A DNA stretch of 27,743 nt from 70-18 sp041691815. Lineage in GTDB: Bacteria; Pseudomonadota; Alphaproteobacteria; Acetobacterales; Acetobacteraceae. This document shows, one piece after another, positions 22,472 through 27,743 of this stretch. The translations under genes and the position numbers were made by a program. The stretch is taken from contig JBEPTZ010000056.1 in NCBI GenBank assembly GCA_041691815.1, positions 1 through 27,743 of the forward strand, written 5' to 3'. Position 1 is the stretch's first letter. Each line of letters opens with the position of its first letter. Under the pieces are notes generated by a model. That model had not been told where the DNA came from. It was given only the letters and a program-made list of their open reading frames with translations, and ran no database searches.

Positions 22472-23266
22472 CTACCTTACTTTGGCCTGGATTGCTGTTT
22501 CCGGCACCGCCCCGGAAAACAGATACCCCTGCGCCGCGTCGCAGCCGATCTCCGCCAGCAGGCCGCGTTGTTCCCAGGTTTCCACCCCGTCGGCCACCAC
22601 GCACAGCCCGAGTGCGTGGCCGGCCGCGGTGAGGGCGCGCAGGATGGCGCGGTCCTCGATGTTGGCGGTGGCGTCGCGCAGCAGCAGGCGGTCGAGTTTC
22701 AGGGTGGTGAGCGGCAGCCGGCGCAGCAGCGAGACGCTGGCCGGGCCGTGGCCGAATTTGTCGACCGCCAGGCCGACGCCGAGGTCGCGGATGGCCGAGA
22801 GGGTGAGCAGGGCGTCGAGGCCGGTCTCGGCGAGCACCGACTCGCCGAATTCCAGGGTCAGGCGTTCCGGCGCCAGGCCCGAGCGTTCCAGGGCGGCGGC
22901 GAGCTGGTCGGGCAGGTGGTCCCCGGCCAGTTGGGCGGCGGCGACGTTGACCGAGACGCCGCGTTCGCCGGGCCAGGCGGCGGCGGCGGCGCAGGCGGTG
23001 AGCAGCACCCAGGCGCCGATATCGGCGGTGAGTCCGGCGGCCTCGGCGAGCGGCAGGAAGCTGCCGGGGGCGAGCAGGCCGCGGCGGCGATGCGGCCAGC
23101 GGACCAGTGCCTCGGCGCCGAGTTGGATGTCGCTGCGCAGGCAGATGCGCGGCTGGTAGTGCAGCGCCAGTTCGCCGCGGCGCACGGCCTCGGCCAGTTC
23201 GCGGCGCAGGCGGCGGCGCTGGACGGCTTCGGCGTGGCGTTCCGGGGTGGCGACGGAAAGGGGCAT
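22472..23266 (-). CDS. Stand-alone EAL-domain protein with degenerate active site
   Basis: A 264-residue EAL-fold protein of the cyclic-di-GMP phosphodiesterase family, without a GGDEF or sensor domain in the protein. Intact elements are GAEALVRW (E52-A-L), SVNVAA (N107), LEFGES (E139), LKLDR (K190) and QGYLFS (Q246). Two key sites are changed. The metal-binding DDFGTG reads DKFGHG (D169, K170). AEGVET reads ADGVET (D226, E229). Loss of the second Asp and the Glu-to-Asp change predict reduced or absent hydrolysis, so it may act as a cyclic-di-GMP receptor. That is inference. The start at 23266 has no clear ribosome binding site. It is divergent from an unknown gene across a 108-base region with a palindrome. 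Confidence 0.88.
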   Translation of the reverse strand: MPLSVATPERHAEAVQRRRLRRELAEAVRRGELALHYQPRICLRSDIQLGAEALVRWPHRRRGLLAPGSFLPLAEAAGLTADIGAWVLLTACAAAAAWPGERGVSVNVAAAQLAGDHLPDQLAAALERSGLAPERLTLEFGESVLAETGLDALLTLSAIRDLGVGLAVDKFGHGPASVSLLRRLPLTTLKLDRLLLRDATANIEDRAILRALTAAGHALGLCVVADGVETWEQRGLLAEIGCDAAQGYLFSGAVPETAIQAKVR

Positions 23267-23347
23267 CGGCGGCGCTCGCTGCGGTGAGGCGTCCAGAAAT
23301 CCGATACGCGGCTTAGGAAATGGTGAATGGCGGCGGGAAGGCGCCTG

Positions 23348-23362
23348 TTATCGAAACGATAA
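23348..23362. promoter_or_regulatory. Candidate operator palindrome between divergent genes
   Basis: TTATCG (23348-23353) and CGATAA (23357-23362) are exact reverse complements around AAA. The site lies 12 bases before the start at 23375 and 81 bases before the EAL gene start. A palindrome of this size in a short divergent region resembles a repressor site. The regulator is not identified. Confidence 0.35.
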
Positions 23363-23374
23363 TCTCTGGGCCTC

Positions 23375-24352
23375 ATGCTCTGCCGGATGGATGCAACATC
23401 AGATGCGATCGGGCGCTGCCGGCTGCTGCACCCGATCTTCGCCACGCTGGGGGCGATCAGCTTTCGCCGCGCCGACAGCGATGGCACGGCGGCGATGGTG
23501 ATTCAGCTGGGCGAGCGCGAGGCGGTGGTGCCGCTCAGGGCGTTGCAGCGCGAATTCGCCATTGCCGACGACAGCGAGGACGGGCGGATGCTGGCGCTGA
23601 TCGCCGAGAGCCTGGACTACGTGCCCAGCCTGCGCCCCGGCGACGCTCTGCCGGGCGAGGTGCTGGACGGCAGCGCCAGCTGGCAGCCGGAGCCGCGGCA
23701 TCGGGCGCTGGTGGCGACCAGGCTGCGCGACCAGTTGCTGGCCTGGCTGGGCCCTGCGGTGGAGCTTGATGCCGATGCCGGGCAGCGCCAGCGGGTGCAG
23801 CAGGCGTTCGAGCAGGCGGCGCTGGCGCTGGCGTTGCCGGATGCGCCGGCGGTGATCGCGCTGGTGGAGGAGCTGGCCGAGGAGCTTTCGTATATCGAGG
23901 CGCTGCGCGACCTGCTGCTGCGGCGGGTGGAGGTGATGACCGGGCGGGTGGCGCGGGCGGTCGGGCATTTTCGCGGCGACGGGGCGCGGCTGGAGGCGCT
24001 GACCCAGGTGCATCGGCTGGGGGGGATGGCGCAGGAGCAGCTGGCGCGGCGGTTCCAGGAGGTGGACGCGCAGACCGGCGAGGTGATGGCGGCGCTGCGC
24101 AATATCGAGAGCCAGCAGGCGTTCATCCGCTCCAACCGCGACCTGCTATATCGGGCGCTGCGCGGGTGGGAGCCGATTCTGGCCGCCTGGGTGGCGCTGC
24201 CGACGCTGCTGGATGATGCGTTCTGGGGGCTGGTGGCGCGCAGCTACCAGTTTTTGGCGCCACGCTATATGCCGGTGCAGGAATGGCAGGCGCATGGCGC
24301 GGAGCGGCGGCTGCGGCGGTCCAAGGTTCCGGGCAGCGCTATGGCGTGGTGA
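23375..24352 (+). CDS. Hypothetical protein, helical
   Basis: I do not recognise the family. The product has 325 residues (321 from the ATG at 23387, which is equally possible; neither has a clear ribosome binding site). The first 100 residues contain short strand-like segments (GAISFRRADSDGTAAMVIQL). Residues 120-270 are strongly helical with Glu, Arg and Leu repeats (VEELAEELSYIEALRDLLLR; AQEQLARRFQEVDAQTGEVM), suggesting coiled coils. No signal peptide or membrane segment is seen, so it is probably cytoplasmic. It is divergent from the EAL protein gene and shares the palindromic control region, and is 53 bases upstream of the dehydrogenase gene. A link to cyclic-di-GMP signalling is only a positional guess. 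Confidence 0.75.
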   Translation: MLCRMDATSDAIGRCRLLHPIFATLGAISFRRADSDGTAAMVIQLGEREAVVPLRALQREFAIADDSEDGRMLALIAESLDYVPSLRPGDALPGEVLDGSASWQPEPRHRALVATRLRDQLLAWLGPAVELDADAGQRQRVQQAFEQAALALALPDAPAVIALVEELAEELSYIEALRDLLLRRVEVMTGRVARAVGHFRGDGARLEALTQVHRLGGMAQEQLARRFQEVDAQTGEVMAALRNIESQQAFIRSNRDLLYRALRGWEPILAAWVALPTLLDDAFWGLVARSYQFLAPRYMPVQEWQAHGAERRLRRSKVPGSAMAW

Positions 24353-24405
24353 CGCGCTGATCGTCCCGTCGCATGATGGCCGCGTAACCAGCGGGGGATG
24401 CGGCG

Positions 24406-25329
24406 ATGGCCGAGGTGCGGCGGGTGGCGGTGATCGGGGCGGGCACCATCGGGGCCAGTTGGGCGGCGCATTTCCTGTCGCGCGGGCTGCAGGTGGTGGC
24501 CAGCGATCCTTCGCCCACGGCCGAGGCGCTGCTGGCGCGGACCATCGAGACCGCCTGGCCGGTGCTGCGCGGGCTTGGCATGCATTCGAATGCACGGCCG
24601 GATGCCTGGAGCTTCGAGCGCGATCCGGTGGCGGCGGTGGCGGGTTGCGATTTTGTCCAGGAGAGTGCCCCGGAGCGCTACGAGGTCAAGCTGGCGCTGC
24701 TGCCGGCGATCTCGGCGGTGCTGGCGGAGCGGGTGGTGATTGCCAGTTCTTCGTCCGGGCTGCTGGTCAGCCGGCTGCGGCAGGGCTGCACCCATCCGGG
24801 GCGGGTGGTGATCGGGCATCCGTTCAACCCGCCGCATCTGGTGCCGCTGGTGGAGGTGGTGGGCGGCGAAGGCGCCTCGGCGGATGCGGTGGCGGCGGCG
24901 ATGGCGTTCTATCGCGGGATCGGCAAGCATCCGATTGAGATTAAAAGAGAAGTGCCGGGGCATCTGGCCAATCGGCTGCAGGCGGCGCTGTGGCGGGAGG
25001 CGGTGCATCTGGTGGCCGAGGGGGTGGCCAGCGTCGCCGATGTGGACGCCGCGATCAGCGAGGGGCCGGGCATGCGCTGGGCGCTGCTGGGGCCGCACGC
25101 CACCTTCCATCTGGCCGGCGGAGAGGGCGGCATGGCGCATTTCATGGATCATCTGCTGCCGGCGGTGACAAGCTGGTGGGACGATCTGGGCAGCCCGGTG
25201 GTGACGCCGGCGTTGCAGGCGAAGCTGGTGGCCGGGGTGAAGGAGGAGTTGCAGGGCCAGGATATCGCGACACTTGCCGCCAAACGGGATGCGTTCCTGG
25301 CGGCGCTGATGGCGTTGAAGCGGGCGTGA
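24406..25329 (+). CDS. 3-hydroxyacyl-CoA dehydrogenase family protein, carnitine-dehydrogenase-like
   Basis: NAD-dependent oxidoreductase of the 3-hydroxyacyl-CoA/L-carnitine dehydrogenase/lambda-crystallin family, 307 residues. The Rossmann motif is VAVIGAGTIGASWAAHF (GxGxxG at 11-16). D34 of VVASDPS selects NAD. The active-site block is ASSSSGLLVS, with GHPFNPPHLVPLVEVV (about 144-159) carrying the catalytic His. The C-terminal domain covers about 185-307, with GHLANRLQAALWREAVHLV. The HPFNPPHLVPLVEVV block is closer to carnitine 3-dehydrogenase than to fatty acid HADH. The substrate is uncertain. The stop overlaps the GTG start of the HD-domain gene (GTGA, 25326-25329). Confidence 0.9.
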   Translation: MAEVRRVAVIGAGTIGASWAAHFLSRGLQVVASDPSPTAEALLARTIETAWPVLRGLGMHSNARPDAWSFERDPVAAVAGCDFVQESAPERYEVKLALLPAISAVLAERVVIASSSSGLLVSRLRQGCTHPGRVVIGHPFNPPHLVPLVEVVGGEGASADAVAAAMAFYRGIGKHPIEIKREVPGHLANRLQAALWREAVHLVAEGVASVADVDAAISEGPGMRWALLGPHATFHLAGGEGGMAHFMDHLLPAVTSWWDDLGSPVVTPALQAKLVAGVKEELQGQDIATLAAKRDAFLAALMALKRA

Positions 25330-25970
25330 GCGACCGGTTTGCGCCGCATGAAGCCCTGGCGGCCTCGCTGCTGGGCGCGGTGGAGGATGGCGGCGACGGC
25401 TCGCACGATGTCGGGCATCTGCACCGGGTCTGGCTGAACGTGCGGGCGATTGCCGCCGAGGCCGGCGGGGACAGCGAAATCCTCGCCGCCGCGGTGCTGC
25501 TGCACGACTGCGTGCATGTGGAGAAAAGCTCGCCGCAGCGCGCCCAGGCCTCGCGGCTGGCGGCGGCACGGGCGCGCGAGGTGCTGGCCGGGCTGGGCTG
25601 GGCGCCGGCGCGCATCGAGGCGGTGGCACACGCGATCGCCGCGCACAGCTTCTCCGCCGGCATCGCGCCCGAGAGCCTGGAGGCGCGGGTGCTGCAGGAC
25701 GCCGACCGGCTGGACGCAATCGGCGCGATCGGCGTGGCGCGCCGCTTCTATACCGCGGGACGGATGGGCTCGGCGCTGTACGACGCCGAAGACCCGCGCG
25801 GCGAGCACCGGAAGCTGGACGACCAGCGCTTCGCGATCGACCATTTCCGGGTGAAGCTGCTGGGGCTGGCCGAAGGGTTCCAGACCAAGGCCGGGGCGCG
25901 GATGGCGGCGGAACGGACGCGGCGGATTGCGCGGTTTCTGCAGGAGTTTGAGGAAGAGGCAGGCAAGTAG
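25326..25970 (+). CDS. HD-domain metal-dependent phosphohydrolase
   Basis: A 214-residue HD-fold hydrolase of the YedJ-like type. The metal ligands are seen as H in DVGHLHRVW (about 31-33), HD in VLLHDCVH (H60, D61) and D in LQDADRLDAIGAIG (about 125-130). Such proteins act on nucleotides or other phosphoesters; no substrate is known. The start GTG at 25326 is chosen for its overlap with the dehydrogenase stop. The TAG stop at 25968-25970 directly abuts copy C of the AT-armed repeat. The coupling with the dehydrogenase suggests joint expression. Confidence 0.9.
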   Translation: MSDRFAPHEALAASLLGAVEDGGDGSHDVGHLHRVWLNVRAIAAEAGGDSEILAAAVLLHDCVHVEKSSPQRAQASRLAAARAREVLAGLGWAPARIEAVAHAIAAHSFSAGIAPESLEARVLQDADRLDAIGAIGVARRFYTAGRMGSALYDAEDPRGEHRKLDDQRFAIDHFRVKLLGLAEGFQTKAGARMAAERTRRIARFLQEFEEEAGK

Positions 25971-26083
25971 TTCTTTTTTGAAAAAAAACTTTTATCCGCC
26001 TTGCAACAGCGGCGTGGTGGAGATTCCGTACACTCCAATGGATAGAAAGTTTTTTTGCTTCTTTTTGTTCACGAAAAGAAGAG
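25971..26083 (-). repeat. AT-armed palindromic repeat, full copy C
   Basis: This element of about 113 bp is the reverse complement of copy A with scattered differences. It begins at the base after the stop of the HD-domain gene and runs into the end of pgpA. Shared blocks with copy A, read on the minus strand, include AAAAGAAGCAAAAAAACTTT, ATCCATTGGAG and CCGCTGTTGCAAGGCGGA. The terminal hairpin at 26058-26081 has arms CTTCTTTTTGT and a right arm with one change (ACGAAAAGAAG). It occupies the whole intergenic space between two convergent genes, so it could end transcription from both sides. Confidence 0.9.
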
Positions 26084-26521
26084 CTTGATTGCTGCCCATA
26101 GGATGATTGCCGCTATTCCTCCGGCGATCACGTCATCCAACATGACTCCGAGCGCACTATGCTGGCGGTCGGCCCAGCCGATCGGGCCTGGCTTGGTGAT
26201 GTCCAGCAGCCGGAACAGCGCGAAGGCGGCGAGCAGGCCGAGCGGCGAGGGGTGGCTGAGCGGCAGCAGGGCGATCCACTGGCCGGCGAATTCGTCGATC
26301 ACTACCCAGCCGGGGTCGTCATCGCCGCCGGCCACGCCGATTGCCCACCAGCCAGCCGCGCAGGCCAGCAGGATGGCGGCGGGCAGCGCCCAGGGCGGGC
26401 CGAGCAGCAGGCCCCAGCCCAGCGCCAGCGCCGCCAGCGAGCCAGCGGTGCCGGGGGCTTTGGGCGCGTAGCCGCTGCCGAAGCCGCTGGCGATCAGCCG
26501 GGCGATGCCTAGTGCAGCCAT
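26069..26521 (-). CDS. pgpA: Phosphatidylglycerophosphatase A
   Basis: Inner-membrane phosphatase that converts phosphatidylglycerol phosphate to phosphatidylglycerol. It has 150 residues (E. coli 172). The family motifs are intact: GSGYAPKAPGTAGSL (15-29), DDDPGWVVIDEFAGQW (67-82), FRLLDITKPGPIGWAD (103-118) and GVMLDDVIAG (125-134). Helices cover about 28-42, 45-62, 80-105 and 128-148. The ATG at 26521 lies inside the end of the lytic transglycosylase gene (13-base overlap, AAATGGCTGCACTAG region). The last residues LFFS and the TGA stop (26071-26069) are encoded by the hairpin of the AT-armed repeat, so the C-terminus probably owes its present form to the repeat. Confidence 0.95.
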   Translation of the reverse strand: MAALGIARLIASGFGSGYAPKAPGTAGSLAALALGWGLLLGPPWALPAAILLACAAGWWAIGVAGGDDDPGWVVIDEFAGQWIALLPLSHPSPLGLLAAFALFRLLDITKPGPIGWADRQHSALGVMLDDVIAGGIAAIILWAAIKLFFS

Positions 26522-27743
26522 TTGGCCAGCAGGTAGGCCGGCACGGTGCCGGGGGCGGCGTCGCGGGCGGCGTAGAGCACCGCACTTTCGGTGACGCGCT
26601 GCACGTAGTTTCGGGTTTCCGAGAACGGAATCTGTTCCAGCCAGTCGATCATGTCGACGCCGCCGGGGTTGCACGGGTCGCCGTAGGTCGCCAGCCATTG
26701 CTGCACCCGGCCCGGCCCGGCGTTGTAGGCGGCGATGGCCATTGGCGTGCAGCCGCCGAAGCGGTCGAGCATGGCGCGCAGATAGTGGGTGCCGAGGCGC
26801 ATGTTGTAGCCGCCGTCCAGGGTCAGCGCGCTGAGGGTGGCGGGGGCGCCGAGCTCGCGGGCGACATCCGTGGCGGTGCCCGGCATCAGTTGCATCAACC
26901 CGCGGGCGCCGGAGGGGCTGACCACCGCGGTGTCGAAGCTGCTCTCCTGGCGGATCAGGCCGAGCACCAGGGCGGGCGGCAGGCTTTCGTCGGGCGGCAC
27001 GGTGACCGGGGTTGGCCAGCCGATATCGGGCAGCATCAGGCCCTGGGAACCGGCGCGCCGCGCGATAAAGATCGCGGTCTGCGGCAGGCCGAGGCCGGTG
27101 GCCAGCCGGGCGGACAGGGCGCGGTCGGCCGGGTCGGGAGCGATCTCTTCCAGCCGCAGCAGGAACGCCTGGGCGCGGCGCGGCTCGCCCCAGCCGGTCA
27201 GCAGCGCGGCGGCGCGGGCCAGTTCGCGGCCGGCGAAATCCAGCGCCTGGCTGGGGGCGGCGGCCGGGTCGTGCAGCGAGCGGATGCGGGCCTGGAGGCC
27301 GGCATCGCCGTCGCCGAGCGCCAGGATGGCCAACTGGCCGTAGAACGCGGTCGGCCAGGCGGCGGCCTTGCCGTATTCGGCCTTGGCGGTGGCGGGGTCG
27401 GCGCTGGCGCGGGCCAGCCAGTAATGGCCGCGCGCCAGGGTGATGGCCGAGTCCGAACCATCCAGCAGGGCGAGGAAATGCGGCGCGGCGGCGGCCGGGT
27501 CGTGCAACTTGCGCAGGGCGATGAAGCCGGCCAGGAACTCGGCGTCCAGCCGCGCTTCGCCGCCGTCCTGGCCGTGCGCCGCCGCCAGCTTGTAGGCGCC
27601 GCTGGCGTTGCCGGCCTGCAGTAACTGGCGGGCCAGCACGTCGCGCTCACGCCACAGCGTGGGCTGCCAGGCGGGCGGAACCGGGGCCGGCGAGGCGGCC
27701 AGCCATTGCGCCAGGGCGGCGCTGTCCTGGCCGGCGCCGGCGG
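26509..27743 (-). CDS. Soluble lytic murein transglycosylase, SLT domain (partial)
   Basis: Periplasmic enzyme that cleaves peptidoglycan to 1,6-anhydro-muropeptides. The gene is cut by the right edge, so its N-terminus and signal peptide are not seen; about 411 residues are visible and the frame is open to the border. The visible N-terminal part is helical and superhelix-like (AEYGKAAAWPTAFYGQLAIL). The C-terminal SLT domain has the catalytic Glu in GLIRQESSFD, then SPSGARGLMQLMPGTA, LGTHYLRAMLDRFGG, AYNAGPGRVQQW and PFSETRNYVQRV, all family hallmarks. It overlaps pgpA by 13 bases on the same strand, so the two form a small operon linked to the envelope. Confidence 0.95.
   Translation of the reverse strand, partial: AGAGQDSAALAQWLAASPAPVPPAWQPTLWRERDVLARQLLQAGNASGAYKLAAAHGQDGGEARLDAEFLAGFIALRKLHDPAAAAPHFLALLDGSDSAITLARGHYWLARASADPATAKAEYGKAAAWPTAFYGQLAILALGDGDAGLQARIRSLHDPAAAPSQALDFAGRELARAAALLTGWGEPRRAQAFLLRLEEIAPDPADRALSARLATGLGLPQTAIFIARRAGSQGLMLPDIGWPTPVTVPPDESLPPALVLGLIRQESSFDTAVVSPSGARGLMQLMPGTATDVARELGAPATLSALTLDGGYNMRLGTHYLRAMLDRFGGCTPMAIAAYNAGPGRVQQWLATYGDPCNPGGVDMIDWLEQIPFSETRNYVQRVTESAVLYAARDAAPGTVPAYLLAKWLH

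Noticed and set aside
1..27743. CRISPR arrays, intact insertion sequences, prophage genes or a toxin-antitoxin pair
   Set aside because: No regularly spaced repeats, transposase, integrase, phage structural gene or paired small toxin and antitoxin genes were seen. MazG here is the housekeeping pyrophosphohydrolase and has no mazEF beside it.

Overview
The window is a GC-rich bacterial chromosome segment. Its gene content and order point to an alphaproteobacterium of the Rhodospirillales, probably an Acetobacteraceae relative. The main clues are the block rnd-kdsD-lptC-lptA-lptB-rpoN-hpf, an hsp20/DUF1150 pair, a proton-NDUFS4-like accessory subunit of complex I beside tRNA-Pro, and the loose promoters typical of the class. 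The taxonomic placement is inference; no 16S or marker tree can be made from this segment.

Left part (1-8320). Two overlapping minus-strand genes encode the ATPase and permease of a nitrate/sulfonate/taurine-type ABC importer; the permease runs off the left edge. The plus strand then carries an RNase D-like exonuclease and a tightly overlapped envelope operon: kdsD (Kdo precursor), lptC, lptA and lptB (LPS export), followed by rpoN (sigma-54) and a long-form hpf (ribosome hibernation). A perfect GC-rich hairpin separates hpf from a convergent hsp20-DUF1150 pair.

Middle (9000-15320). A def-fmt-truA translation/tRNA-modification cluster is followed by a TfdA/TauD-type 2-oxoglutarate dioxygenase. 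The segment 12.2-14.5 kb looks accessory. It has an orphan membrane-anchored gene at about 45-47% GC in lines counted by hand (neighbouring core genes reach about 80%), long gene-free stretches, a DoxX-like gene, tandem and dispersed repeats, a large imperfect palindrome, and two directly oriented copies of a 40-bp repeat near its borders. mazG follows.

Right part (15370-27743). A minus-strand run encodes an unknown protein, a DUF2254 membrane protein and a DUF4336 protein. Divergent from it are a DUF938 methyltransferase and ilvD (branched-chain amino acid synthesis). Then come tRNA-Pro(TGG), the NDUFS4-like gene, a flavin monooxygenase, a degenerate EAL-domain protein, an unknown protein, a 3-hydroxyacyl-CoA/carnitine-type dehydrogenase overlapped by an HD hydrolase, and convergent pgpA and a lytic transglycosylase cut by the right edge.

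The most notable non-gene signal is a palindromic AT-armed repeat of about 115-120 bp. It has two full copies and one half copy, all at gene 3' ends (20688-20808, 22426-22466, 25971-26083). In two cases it contributes the stop codon of the adjoining gene. I did not find a CRISPR array, an intact insertion sequence, a phage, or a recognisable new multi-gene defence system.
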